DNA of 64,000 bases from an uncultured Clostridia bacterium (GCA_947087265.1 CAMUBY010000001.1:1-64000), one strand, 5' to 3'. Positions 32,603-40,515 are shown, counted from the stretch's first letter. Notes: generated from the letters alone by a model not told the origin. Made by a program: numbers and translations.

Positions 32603-32615
32603 ATCAAATTGTACC

Positions 32616-32655
32616 TCGGTTTTTTTATTCGGAAGTGTTTCCCGAAAACCTTCCG
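32616..32655 (-). ncRNA. preQ1-I riboswitch in the queT leader
   Basis: Read on the minus strand: P1 GGAAG (from 32654) pairs with CTTCC (to 32631); the loop holds TCGG, which pairs with CCGA (32619..32616) to give the H-type pseudoknot; an A-rich linker GAATAAAAAAA joins them. This is the preQ1-I arrangement. The pseudoknot's 3' strand runs into the GAGG ribosome-binding site, so ligand binding should block translation. Family assignment is by eye. Confidence 0.75.
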
Positions 32656-32662
32656 TGCCTGT

Positions 32663-32692
32663 ATGATACAACAGTTTGCGCGTGTTCGTCAA
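32663..32692 (-). promoter_or_regulatory. queT promoter
   Basis: TTGACG (32692..32687), 18-nt spacer, TATCAT (32668..32663). Confidence 0.65.
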
Positions 32693-32703
32693 GCAATTTT
32701 TAT

Positions 32704-32913
32704 TCAGGATAAAAATTTTGTCGGGCGGAAGGCGACGAGCCAGAACAACAGCCAAAGCGCGCAAATGCCTGCGAGCGAGAGTACGCCGCGGTAGAGCGCA
32801 ACGTTTCCCGCGGTAAGAAAAAGCAGGAGATTAAACCCGACGAGCGCATAAACGCTCGCGCAAATGCCGAAAAATATTAAAAGCGCACAGCAAATCCAGG
32901 TAGTGATTTTCAT
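32704..32913 (-). CDS. Small two-helix membrane protein, unknown
   Basis: A 69-residue protein with two hydrophobic segments (ICCALLIFFGICASVYALVGFNLLLFLTA and VLSLAGICALWLLFWLVAF) and a short basic C-terminus. ATG at 32913; no clear ribosome-binding site is visible, and it ends before the queT promoter. Coding is plausible because of the uniform hydrophobic pattern but is not certain. Confidence 0.45.
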   Translation of the reverse strand: MKITTWICCALLIFFGICASVYALVGFNLLLFLTAGNVALYRGVLSLAGICALWLLFWLVAFRPTKFLS

Positions 32914-32961
32914 ATACATAGATTGTGCAAAACAACGAGAAATACCCAAAGGAGAAATATT

Positions 32962-33774
32962 ATGTTGCAGATTATTACCGATTCCTCCGCGGAGTTTACG
33001 GAAGAAGAAGCAAAAGAACTGGGAATCCAAATCGTACCGCTTACGGTGGTGTTCGGGAATACCGCATACCGCGAAGGCATCGATATGCCCAAAGATGAAT
33101 TTTACGAGAAGTTGAAAGAGGACTTTCCTCATACGTCAATGCCCTCCACCGACGACTTCACGCAGGCGTATATCAAAACGGGCGGCGAAGAAACGCTTGT
33201 GATTCTTATTTCGTCCGCACTGTCCGGCACGGTGAACACGGCGCGCCTTGCCGCGCGCGACGGCGGTTTTTCCAAAGTCCACGTTTACGATTCGCTCTGC
33301 GTGACCGCAATGCTGCGTATTTTGGTGGAAACGGCTTGCAAGAACCGCGACAAATCGGCGGAAGAGGTCATTGCGATTCTCGATGAACTTCGTCCCAGAA
33401 TCCGTCTGGACGCCTGCCTCGATACGCTCGATTATCTCTACAAGGGCGGTCGCGTGAAAAAAACAGTTGCAATTATCGGCGGCTTGCTCGGCATTAAGCC
33501 GCTCATTGAAATCAGAAAAGACGGCACGGTGGGCATGAGCGGCAAGGCGCACGGTCAGAAACGCGCGCTGAAATCGCTTGCGGAGCGGTACGGTAGCGCA
33601 AAAGTCGATTCCGAATATCCCGTCTATTTCTTACAAACGGATACGGACGTACCGACGCGGAGCGTGATGGATATGCTCGGATTATCCGAAAACCGCATTT
33701 TCAGAATCTGCTGTTCGGTCGGTTCGCATATCGGACCCAACGCCGCGGGTCTTGTGTACGTCGTAAAAGAATAA
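32962..33774 (+). CDS. DegV family fatty-acid-binding protein
   Basis: A 270-residue DegV protein; members bind a fatty acid and serve, as FakB, the fatty-acid kinase. ATG at 32962 chosen for GGAGAAAT upstream. Signatures: MLQIITDSSAEF (about 1-12), the FPHTSMPSTDDF loop (about 53-64), DTLDYLYKGGRVKKT (about 154-168), and the C-terminal IGPNAAGLVYV. No kinase partner is adjacent. AT the end is a strong terminator. Confidence 0.9.
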   Translation: MLQIITDSSAEFTEEEAKELGIQIVPLTVVFGNTAYREGIDMPKDEFYEKLKEDFPHTSMPSTDDFTQAYIKTGGEETLVILISSALSGTVNTARLAARDGGFSKVHVYDSLCVTAMLRILVETACKNRDKSAEEVIAILDELRPRIRLDACLDTLDYLYKGGRVKKTVAIIGGLLGIKPLIEIRKDGTVGMSGKAHGQKRALKSLAERYGSAKVDSEYPVYFLQTDTDVPTRSVMDMLGLSENRIFRICCSVGSHIGPNAAGLVYVVKE

Positions 33775-33791
33775 TCGCCCCGACTTAATCA

Positions 33792-33822
33792 AACGCGCCG
33801 ACGGCTTTGCCGTCGGCGCGTT
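33792..33822 (+). terminator. degV terminator
   Basis: AACGCGCCGACGG and CCGTCGGCGCGTT arms around a 5-nt loop; the T-run is interrupted (TTAGGTTTTG). Confidence 0.75.
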
Positions 33823-33873
33823 AGGTTTTGGTATAACGAAAGGGAGAACTGTTCGCGCACGTGGCGCGTTCTT

Positions 33874-34080
33874 TTATTTGCTTCCGTTTATCAGCTCGTC
33901 AATACAAACGTCGAAGAGCTCGCACAGCTTTCTCAGCATTTCGATGTTCGGCTCGGTGCGTCCTTGCTCCCAATTCGCATAACAGCTCTCCACTACGCCG
34001 AGTTTCATAGCAACCTGTTTCTGCGTGAAGTTACATTCCTTGCGCGCAGCTTTCAAATTTTCACAAAACAAAGTATCCAT
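33874..34080 (-). CDS. XRE family repressor (first pair)
   Basis: A 68-residue Cro/CI-type regulator consisting only of the helix-turn-helix domain: LKAARKECNFTQKQVAMKLGVVESCYANWEQGRTEPNIEMLRKLCELFDV. ATG at 34080, with no clear ribosome-binding site; -10-like TAAAAT is close upstream. It is divergent from the zinc-ribbon membrane gene at 34171, and the shared region contains two palindromes, so it probably represses that gene and itself. Confidence 0.85.
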   Translation of the reverse strand: MDTLFCENLKAARKECNFTQKQVAMKLGVVESCYANWEQGRTEPNIEMLRKLCELFDVCIDELINGSK

Positions 34081-34100
34081 AATTTTATTATTTGCAAAAA

Positions 34101-34143
34101 CTAGACAAATTGTCTTGACACTAGATAAAATATCTAGTATAAT
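34101..34143 (+). promoter_or_regulatory. Promoter with two repressor palindromes
   Basis: TTGACA (34115-34120), 17-nt spacer, TATAAT (34138-34143). The whole spacer is the palindrome CTAGATA-AAA-TATCTAG, and a second site, AGACAA-A-TTGTCT (34103-34115), overlaps the -35. Both fit a cTAGAyAAAwTrTCTAg-type operator for the adjacent XRE protein. Confidence 0.75.
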
Positions 34144-34170
34144 AATAAAAAATATTTTGGAGGGATACAA

Positions 34171-34497
34171 ATGAAATATTGCAGAAATTGCGGTGCGTTA
34201 ATGGACGACAAAGCGGTTGTTTGCGTAAAGTGCGGCTGTGCGGCGGAAAATGAACCGTCGCAGAAAAAAGCACCGTCGACGTTATCGACGGTGGCGAAAG
34301 TGTTTATGGTGCTCGGGTGCATTGCGGGAGCGTTTTGCTTTTTAATTCCCCTGTGTTGGACGATTCCCATGACGGTAAGTTATTCCAACGCCGTGAAAAA
34401 CGGAAAGAGCGTCAGCATCGGCTTCAAGATATGCGCGTTGTTGTTTGTCAACATAATTGCGGGAATCTTGATGCTGTGCGATAAAGACGGCGAATGA
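34171..34497 (+). CDS. Zinc-ribbon membrane protein
   Basis: A 108-residue protein: N-terminal zinc ribbon CRNCGALMDDKAVVCVKCG (about residues 4-22), a short linker, then two hydrophobic segments (VFMVLGCIAGAFCFLIPLCW and ICALLFVNIIAGILML). GGAGGG lies before the ATG. Similar small zinc-ribbon-plus-membrane proteins are common in Firmicutes with no fixed function. Expression appears controlled by the divergent XRE repressor. Confidence 0.8.
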   Translation: MKYCRNCGALMDDKAVVCVKCGCAAENEPSQKKAPSTLSTVAKVFMVLGCIAGAFCFLIPLCWTIPMTVSYSNAVKNGKSVSIGFKICALLFVNIIAGILMLCDKDGE

Positions 34498-34520
34498 AAA
34501 CTTGAAAAACTTTATAAAAA

Positions 34521-34556
34521 ACGCCGCCGCCCGAAATCACTCGGGCGGCGGCGTTC
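34521..34556. terminator. Bidirectional terminator
   Basis: Fourteen-bp GC-rich arms (34521-34534 and 34541-34554) with a 6-nt loop; T-run on the minus side, TTCTGTT on the plus side. Confidence 0.85.
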
Positions 34557-34565
34557 TGTTATCGG

Positions 34566-35291
34566 TCAATTTCCGTGATTGAATTGTAGCGTCGGGTCGT
34601 CGTACACGTAGTCGATACTCGCAGTCGTGCGCTCGTATTTGGTGTACACATAATCGGGGATTGTAGTTCCGCCGGTTATAACCTCGTAATCGGTTAAAGC
34701 ATAGCCGTTGCTTTTTTCAAGATAGATTTCTCTCGCGGATGCGTGTGCCACCACCTCGTTCGTGTATTCGCCCATGAACTGTTCGTTGGAAAGCCATTTG
34801 TACGATACCTGAATTTCAAAACGGTCGGTGGAGTTCTCGCCCGTAAAATCGCCTTTCGGCGTTACGGTGATATAGAGTTTCGCCGTGTCTTGCATTCCGG
34901 TCGGAATTGCTCTGATGGAGATGTCGAACAGCTCGTCGTAGGGAATGGAGTTGGCGTCGGGATTCATGGGGACGACGGTCGAATCCGTCCAGCCCGCGTA
35001 AACGTGCATATCCTCCGTGATATGCGTGCCGATTGCGCTCTCTGTGCACGCTTCGTCGAGATACCAACTGTCGAAGAACCAGCCCTCGCGTTTGGGAGTC
35101 TTGAACGGAGAAGTTTTCGAAATGTAATCGCCGTGCGAAACGGTGATTTGCTGCGGCGCAGAACCGTCCCGCAAATCAAGCGTAACGACGGGCTGCGAGA
35201 GGGCGGGGGGATTGTCGCCGCAACCGACGAGCGCGGCGCTCAAACAAGATAACGCCAAAATTCCGCAAAGTACTTTTACAAATTTTTTCAT
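34566..35291 (-). CDS. Lipoprotein with an InlB-type B repeat
   Basis: A 241-residue lipoprotein. Signal peptide with lipobox LVGC (Cys24). Residues about 55-100 (PFKTPKREGWFFDSWYLDEACTESAIGTHITEDMHVYAGWT) form a Listeria-Bacteroides / InlB B repeat. The rest is beta-rich with no motif I can name. ATG at 35291 with AAGGAG upstream, 14 nt after the glyS stop, so probably cotranscribed with glyS, an odd partnership. Confidence 0.8.
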   Translation of the reverse strand: MKKFVKVLCGILALSCLSAALVGCGDNPPALSQPVVTLDLRDGSAPQQITVSHGDYISKTSPFKTPKREGWFFDSWYLDEACTESAIGTHITEDMHVYAGWTDSTVVPMNPDANSIPYDELFDISIRAIPTGMQDTAKLYITVTPKGDFTGENSTDRFEIQVSYKWLSNEQFMGEYTNEVVAHASAREIYLEKSNGYALTDYEVITGGTTIPDYVYTKYERTTASIDYVYDDPTLQFNHGN

Positions 35292-35304
35292 ATTATACTC
35301 CTTT

Positions 35305-36681
35305 TCAGAAAATACATTTTTCAGTGAGGAAGGCAATCACGCCGTTTAAGTCGAGGCGGATTTGTTCCATGCTGTCGCGTTCGCGCACGGTCACGGTGCC
35401 GTTTTCCAACGTATCGAAGTCAACCGTAATGCAGTAGGGGGTTCCGATTTCGTCCTGACGGCGGTAACGCTTGCCGATAGAACCCGCTTCGTCGTAAATG
35501 ACCGAGAAATACTTTTTGAGTTTCTCCCAAAGTTCTTTTGCCTGCGGCGCAAGATTTTTCTGCAAGGGCAGTACAGCCGCCTTGTAAGCCGCAATTGCGG
35601 GGTGGAAGCGCATGACGTTGCGAACCTCGCCGTTTTCAAGCGTTTCTTCGTCGTAGGCTTCGGAAAGGGTCGCAAGCATCAGGCGGTCTGCGCCGATGGA
35701 GTATTCGATGACGTAGGGGATATAGCGTTCGCTCGTAATCGGGTCGATATAAGTCATCGACTTACCCGAAAATTCCTGATGGCGCGTGAGGTCGTAGTCG
35801 GTGCGGTTGTGAATGCCGTTTAGTTCGCTCCAACCCATGGGGAATTCGTATTGAATGTCGCACGCCGCCTTTGCGTAGTGCGCGAGTTTATCGTGGTCCT
35901 TAAAGCGCAGGTGCTTTTCGTCGAAGCCCAAATCGAGCAAAAACTGCCATGCCTTTTGTTTGAACGAATCGTAATATTCGCCGTCCGTGCCTTCTTTGCA
36001 GAACCACTGGTGCTCCATCTGCTCGAACTCAATCGTACGGAAAATGAAGTTGCCGGGCGTAATTTCGTTGCGGAACGCCTTGCCTACCTGCGCAATGCCG
36101 AAGGGCACTTTCGCGCGCGTAGTGCGCTGTACGTTGAGGAAGTTCACGAATTCGCCCTGCGCCGTTTCGGGGCGCAGATAAATTTTATTCTGGCTCTCGT
36201 CGGTAACGCCGCGCGAGGTTTCAAACATGAGGTTGAAGGTGCGGATATTCGTCCAGTTGAATTTCCCGCAAATGGGGCAATGCACCTGGTGTTCCTGAAT
36301 GTATGCCTCCATTTCCGCATTCGACATGGTATCGGGGTTGACTTTCCCTTTGGAGTGCGCCTCGATGAGCGTATCCGCGCGGTGACGGCTCTTGCATTCC
36401 TTGCAGTCCATTTTCGGGTCGGAAAAGGAGGTCGTGTGTCCGCTCGCGTCCCAAACGCGCGCGTTCATGAGAATTGCCGCGTCCACGCCGTAAGAGTTGT
36501 CGCTCTCCTGTACAAAGCGTTTCCACCAGGCGCGTTTGAGGTTGTTTTTGATTTCAACGCCTACGGGTCCGTAGTCCCACGTGTTTCCCATTCCGCCGTA
36601 GATTTCGCTGCCGGGGAAGATGATGCCGCGCGCTTTACAAAGCGCAACGAGTTTTTCCATTGTAACTGCTTTATTTGCCAT
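35305..36681 (-). CDS. glyS: Glycine--tRNA ligase (homodimeric type)
   Basis: A 458-residue class II GlyRS of the alpha-2 type. Visible: GIIFPGSEIYGGMGNTWDYGPVGVEIKNNLKRAWW (about 19-53, motif 1 region), GQVGKAFRNEI-like AQVGKAFRNEITPGNFIFRTIEFEQMEHQWF (about 196-226, motif 2), and the motif 3 YSIGADRLMLATLSEAY (about 322-338). AAAGGAG precedes the ATG. Its own promoter is TTGACA (36728..36723), 17 nt, TAATAT (36705..36700), starting just after the XRE gene stop. No T-box leader fits in the short gap. Confidence 0.95.
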   Translation of the reverse strand: MANKAVTMEKLVALCKARGIIFPGSEIYGGMGNTWDYGPVGVEIKNNLKRAWWKRFVQESDNSYGVDAAILMNARVWDASGHTTSFSDPKMDCKECKSRHRADTLIEAHSKGKVNPDTMSNAEMEAYIQEHQVHCPICGKFNWTNIRTFNLMFETSRGVTDESQNKIYLRPETAQGEFVNFLNVQRTTRAKVPFGIAQVGKAFRNEITPGNFIFRTIEFEQMEHQWFCKEGTDGEYYDSFKQKAWQFLLDLGFDEKHLRFKDHDKLAHYAKAACDIQYEFPMGWSELNGIHNRTDYDLTRHQEFSGKSMTYIDPITSERYIPYVIEYSIGADRLMLATLSEAYDEETLENGEVRNVMRFHPAIAAYKAAVLPLQKNLAPQAKELWEKLKKYFSVIYDEAGSIGKRYRRQDEIGTPYCITVDFDTLENGTVTVRERDSMEQIRLDLNGVIAFLTEKCIF

Positions 36682-36699
36682 GATATCTCCTTTCGGAAT

Positions 36700-36728
36700 A
36701 TATTATTCTTTCACATAAAATTTGTCAA
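36700..36728 (-). promoter_or_regulatory. glyS promoter
   Basis: TTGACA (36728..36723), 17-nt spacer, TAATAT (36705..36700). Confidence 0.7.
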
Positions 36729-36732
36729 GTAA

Positions 36733-36936
36733 TCAGTCGGATAAGCCCAACAAATAATCGGAAGTCACGCCGAAAAATTTTGCAAGCACTATAACAACAG
36801 AAGCGAGTGGAATTCTTTGACCATTCTCCCAAAAGCCGATTGCACTTCTGCTTAAACCTGTTTCATTTGCAAGCTGAACCTGTGAAAGCTTTTTTTCCAA
36901 TCTTAATTCTTTTAATCTTTCATAAAATTTATCCAT
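36733..36936 (-). CDS. XRE family repressor (second pair)
   Basis: A 67-residue helix-turn-helix protein (LKELRLEKKLSQVQLANETGLSRSAIGFWENGQRIPLASVVIVLAKFFGVTSDYLLG). ATG at 36936. On this strand a -10-like TAAAAT (36948..36943) ends 6 nt before the ATG and no ribosome-binding site is present, so the mRNA is probably leaderless. The palindrome CCACAATTGTGG (36949-36960) abuts that -10. It is divergent from a small gene at 37027. Confidence 0.85.
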   Translation of the reverse strand: MDKFYERLKELRLEKKLSQVQLANETGLSRSAIGFWENGQRIPLASVVIVLAKFFGVTSDYLLGLSD

Positions 36937-36942
36937 AGCTAT

Positions 36943-37013
36943 ATTTTACCACAATTGTGGCAAAATGCTTGACATGCCACAAGTCGAGAGTTATAATTAT
37001 ACCACAAATGTAG
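36943..37013. promoter_or_regulatory. Divergent control region with three CCACAA-type operators
   Basis: Plus promoter: TTGACA (36969-36974), 17-nt spacer, TATAAT (36992-36997). Minus -10: TAAAAT (36948..36943). Operators: perfect palindrome CCACAATTGTGG (36949-36960), half-site CCACAA (36977-36982) inside the plus spacer, and CCACAAATGTAG (37002-37013) downstream of the plus -10. Presumed target of the adjacent XRE protein. Confidence 0.75.
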
Positions 37014-37026
37014 CAAGGAGAAATAT

Positions 37027-37299
37027 ATGAAATCGGCAATTGAGGATATCATCAACGGAAATCGCGGAAAGATAGACCAAATGAAGTTAAGCGAAGAATA
37101 CAAAGCGGCATTGCACGCGGCGTCGGAAGCAGAGGAAGTATTTATGCAAAAACTGCAAGATAATGCCGAGGCGCTCGAACTGTATCGCCAATTAAGCGAC
37201 GCGGTGGACCTTACGCGTGAGATGGAAGTCGAAGATATCTACAAGGAAGCGTTCCGCTTTGCTTTTTTGATTGCGGTTGACGTGTTTTACGGGACTTAA
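37027..37299 (+). CDS. Small helical protein, possibly DUF6809-like
   Basis: A 90-residue, mostly helical protein starting MKSAIEDIINGNRGKIDQM and ending EDIYKEAFRFAFLIAVDVFYGT. The layout (short N-terminal G-turn, a long helix with LHAASEAEEVFMQKLQ, a C-terminal FxxAFxxA helix) recalls the DUF6809 group of accessory proteins; this is a weak resemblance. AAGGAG lies 8 nt upstream. Under control of the divergent XRE repressor. Confidence 0.6.
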   Translation: MKSAIEDIINGNRGKIDQMKLSEEYKAALHAASEAEEVFMQKLQDNAEALELYRQLSDAVDLTREMEVEDIYKEAFRFAFLIAVDVFYGT

Positions 37300-37386
37300 C
37301 GAATTTTGGAAAACGCGGTGCAAAAAGTATCAATTTCTAAAAAAAAGTGCTATAATTATGCAAAAGCCCTTTACGGAGAAAAAATT

Positions 37387-39012
37387 ATGGCAGAGCCGAG
37401 TAATTTTATCGAACAGATTGTGGAGTCCGACCTCGCCGAACAGAAAATCAGCGCGGTGAAAACGCGCTTTCCGCCCGAACCGAACGGGTATTTGCATATC
37501 GGGCACGCAAAGAGTATGTTCGTCAATTTCGGCACGGCGCAGAAATACGGCGGTACTTGCAATTTATTTTTCGACGATACCAACCCTTCCAAAGAAAAAA
37601 CGGAATTTGTAGACGCAATCCGCAAAGATATTTTATGGCTGGGCTATCATTGGGAGAAAGAGGTATACGCTTCCGACTTTTTCGATATAATCTATGAGTA
37701 CGCCGAAAAACTCATTCAGGAAGGCAAGGCGTACGTGTGCGATTTATCCGCCGAGGAAATCAAGAACACGCGCGGCACGCTCACCGAACCGGGCACGGAA
37801 AGCCCGTACCGTAACCGCTCCGTCGAGGAGAATTTGCGGCTCTTCCGCGAAATGCGTGCGGGAAAATATGCCGACGGCGAAAAATGTCTGCGTGCGAAAA
37901 TCGATATGTCCTCGCCCAACATGAATCTGCGCGACCCCGTCATTTACCGCATTTTGCGCGCCACCCATCACCGCACGGGCGACAAGTGGTGTATTTACCC
38001 CATGTACGATTACGCGCACCCTATCTGCGACGCGTTGCAGGGGGTTACACATTCGCTCTGTACGCTCGAATTTGAGGACCACAGACCGCTTTACGACTGG
38101 GTAGGGTATTCACTCGGCTTTGCGCCAAAACCCCGTCAAATCGAATTTGCGAGGCTAAATTTGACCAATCTCGTCATGAGCAAGCGTTATCTCAAAAAAT
38201 TAGTGGAGGAAAATTCCGTACACGGCTGGGACGATGCGCGTATGCCCACGCTTGCGGGGCTGAGAAACCGCGGCATTCCCGCCGCCGCCGTCCGTGATTT
38301 CTGCGGCCGTATCGGCGTCGTAAAAGCCAATTCCGAATGCGAAATTTCGTATTTTGAAGCCGTCGTCCGCGAATACCTCAACGCGCACGCGCCGCGTGCC
38401 ATGGCGGTGGTGGAACCGCTCAAACTCACGATTACCAACTATGAGGGCGAAGAGGAGATTGATTTTGAAATCAACCAACTCGACGAAAACGCGGGCACGC
38501 GCAAAGTGCGGTTCGGAAAAACGCTCTATATCGAACAAAGCGATTTTTCGCTCGACCCGCCGCCCAAATATCACCGTTTGAAAATCGGCGGGGTTGCGCG
38601 CTTGAAAAATGCCTATATCGTGCGCTGCGACGAAGCGGTGCAGGATAAGAACGGAAAGGTCGTGGAAATCAAATGCACCTATCTGCCCGAATCGCGCAGC
38701 GGTAACGACACGAGCGGCGTCAAGGCGAAGGGCGTCATTCACTGGGTGAACGCGGAAACGTGCGTGGACGCGGAGCTCGTCCGGTACGACCATTTGCTCC
38801 GTGACGCGGAGTATGCCGGGCAGGATTTTTCCGAACGCATCAATCTCGACAGCGAACATATCTTTGCGGCGAAAGCCGAGCCCTATCTCGAAGAAGCGGA
38901 GGAGGGAACGGCGTTTCAGCTGATGCGGACAGGATATTACAAAACTTGTCGGAAAAACGACAAACTTTGCCTTTCGGAAATCGTATCTTTGAAAGACAAC
39001 TTTAATAAATAA
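37387..39012 (+). CDS. glnS: Glutamine--tRNA ligase
   Basis: A 541-residue class I GlnRS. ATG at 37387 chosen for CGGAG 8 nt upstream. HIGH motif in PPEPNGYLHIGHAKSM (about 25-40), KMSKS-like VMSKRYL (about 262-268), the amino-acid-specific DDTNPSKE segment, and the C-terminal anticodon-binding beta-barrels (about 345-535). Many Firmicutes use GatCAB instead of GlnRS, so a direct enzyme is notable but not rare in Clostridia. Confidence 0.94.
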   Translation: MAEPSNFIEQIVESDLAEQKISAVKTRFPPEPNGYLHIGHAKSMFVNFGTAQKYGGTCNLFFDDTNPSKEKTEFVDAIRKDILWLGYHWEKEVYASDFFDIIYEYAEKLIQEGKAYVCDLSAEEIKNTRGTLTEPGTESPYRNRSVEENLRLFREMRAGKYADGEKCLRAKIDMSSPNMNLRDPVIYRILRATHHRTGDKWCIYPMYDYAHPICDALQGVTHSLCTLEFEDHRPLYDWVGYSLGFAPKPRQIEFARLNLTNLVMSKRYLKKLVEENSVHGWDDARMPTLAGLRNRGIPAAAVRDFCGRIGVVKANSECEISYFEAVVREYLNAHAPRAMAVVEPLKLTITNYEGEEEIDFEINQLDENAGTRKVRFGKTLYIEQSDFSLDPPPKYHRLKIGGVARLKNAYIVRCDEAVQDKNGKVVEIKCTYLPESRSGNDTSGVKAKGVIHWVNAETCVDAELVRYDHLLRDAEYAGQDFSERINLDSEHIFAAKAEPYLEEAEEGTAFQLMRTGYYKTCRKNDKLCLSEIVSLKDNFNK

Positions 39013-39043
39013 AGAGTAAAAGAGTGACTGTGGAGGAACCCGT

Positions 39044-40102
39044 ATGATTGCAAATTTGCTTGCCGATATGACAACGCCGATGTGGATAGCCGTCGGTGTT
39101 CTCGGCGCGCTTTCCGTTGCTTCCGTCGTTTACGGCGCCTTCCGCAACTTCGTGCGCATGGCGTGGACAAGCTGGCAGATTCTTGCGGTGTTCGCGCTTA
39201 CGCTGCTTTTGAAAGTGATACCCGTGCCCGACGGCTGGCAGGGCTTTGCCGTTTCGGCGGCGTTGCTGTTCGGGGCAACGGTGTTGGTGCTGCTCGTCGG
39301 CGCGGCGGTACGCCGCGCGATGCTGAGTCCGAAGTTAAACGCAAGCAAAGGTTTCCGCGTTTTTAACAGGATTCTCGGCGCAGTCACTTCGCTGTTGAAC
39401 GTTGTGCTTTTCGTTGTCGTGCTCGGCGGTTTCGCGCTTGGCGTAATTGATTACGTCGTGCCCGTAGCGGGCTTGGAACAGGTACTTTCGAATGCGGTTT
39501 GGACGAAGTTCGGCGCGGTCTATGTGCAGGACCTGCTTCTCGTCAGCGTGTGCGTGTTCTTTGTCAGGGGCGGGTACCGTATCGGCGTTGCGCGGTCGTT
39601 GCAGACGACTGTCATGATTGCGCTTACGCTGGGCTCGATTGTCCTTGCCATGTATCTTACGCTCAGCGTTTCTTTCCTGCGCGGCTGGGTTTCCTCTATC
39701 GGAAACTCCATTGCGGGCGGCGGACTCAATATCGTTATTGCAACGATTATTGCGTATTTTATTATCGCAACCGTTTGTTTCCTTATTTTCTTTGCCGTGG
39801 TGATGCTGCTCGGCTTCTTCCTGAACAAACTCGTCCGCAAGTACCGTTCCGTACGCGTGCTTAATATCATTGACGGTGTAATTCTTTCGGTGGTGTTCTT
39901 TGCATTTTTCCTTGCGCTTGTGCTGGGGGTCTATCTCGGCGTGGATATTCTTGCCAACGGCAATCTCGAAAGTCTCGGGCAGGCGGGCAAAATATTAGAG
40001 GGCGCGCGCGAAACGATGCTGAAAATCGAACAGTTTTTAACGGCTTCTCCGCTTACCGAGATGATGTACCGTCATAACTTATTCCGTATCTTATTCTTCT
40101 GA
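39044..40102 (+). CDS. Polytopic membrane protein, CvpA-like repeats
   Basis: A 352-residue protein with about nine hydrophobic helices. Two stretches, YGAFRNFVRMAWTSWQILAVFALTLLL (about 27-53) and YRIGVARSLQTTVMIALTLGSIVLAMYL (about 178-205), resemble each other and the CvpA family's second helix region, suggesting a duplicated CvpA-type unit; the end LTEMMYRHNLFRILFF also fits that family. GAGGAAC precedes the ATG. The function is unknown. Confidence 0.6.
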   Translation: MIANLLADMTTPMWIAVGVLGALSVASVVYGAFRNFVRMAWTSWQILAVFALTLLLKVIPVPDGWQGFAVSAALLFGATVLVLLVGAAVRRAMLSPKLNASKGFRVFNRILGAVTSLLNVVLFVVVLGGFALGVIDYVVPVAGLEQVLSNAVWTKFGAVYVQDLLLVSVCVFFVRGGYRIGVARSLQTTVMIALTLGSIVLAMYLTLSVSFLRGWVSSIGNSIAGGGLNIVIATIIAYFIIATVCFLIFFAVVMLLGFFLNKLVRKYRSVRVLNIIDGVILSVVFFAFFLALVLGVYLGVDILANGNLESLGQAGKILEGARETMLKIEQFLTASPLTEMMYRHNLFRILFF

Positions 40103-40123
40103 ATGACGCGCGGTTGAATCGCA

Positions 40124-40147
40124 CATACTGTTTTCGGTAACAGTATG
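40124..40147 (+). promoter_or_regulatory. Stem-loop enclosing the start codon of the 40145 gene
   Basis: CATACTGTT (40124-40132) and AACAGTATG (40139-40147) are perfect 9-bp arms. The ATG is the last three bases of the right arm and no ribosome-binding site is seen, so translation may be structure-controlled, or the true start may be a different codon. Confidence 0.4.
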
Positions 40148-40507
40148 CTGGACGAGAGAACAAGCAAACTTCTTTCCGCAATCAACGAAAGCTGCGGCAG
40201 CGGAAGTTATAAACTGATGGACGAGCGGGAACTTATCAACTGTTTTCCGAAAGCGTATCGCGTGGACGGAGACGGACTGAAAGCCATGCTTTGCTATCTC
40301 GAAGAACACAAGTATATCGAAGTCGGTTATGCGGAGGAGGGCGAATATTGCCTGCGTCCCCTGCCCGAAGGAAGACTCTACTTCGAGCGCGCAAAATCGG
40401 GCAAACGCGAACGGTTGTTCCGTCGGATTGAGGCTTTCCTGCTTGCGCTCTTCGGCGCGTTTGCGGGCGGGTTCTTGGGCGCTCTTACGGTATCCCTGTT
40501 GCCATAG
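40145..40507 (+). CDS. Tail-anchored small protein A
   Basis: A 120-residue protein: soluble N-terminal domain (1-90) with alternating helices that resembles a winged helix (LMDERELINCFPKAYRVDGDGLKAMLCYLEEHKYIEVGYAEEGEYCLRPLPEG), followed by one C-terminal hydrophobic helix (FLLALFGAFAGGFLGALTVSLL). That order gives a tail-anchored membrane protein with the domain in the cytoplasm. It is 8 nt upstream of a similar gene. No named family. Confidence 0.6.
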   Translation: MLDERTSKLLSAINESCGSGSYKLMDERELINCFPKAYRVDGDGLKAMLCYLEEHKYIEVGYAEEGEYCLRPLPEGRLYFERAKSGKRERLFRRIEAFLLALFGAFAGGFLGALTVSLLP

Positions 40508-40515
40508 GTGAAACC

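Noticed and set aside
36682..36732. T-box upstream of glyS
   Set aside because: Only 51 nt separate the glyS ATG from the XRE gene; this holds a promoter only.
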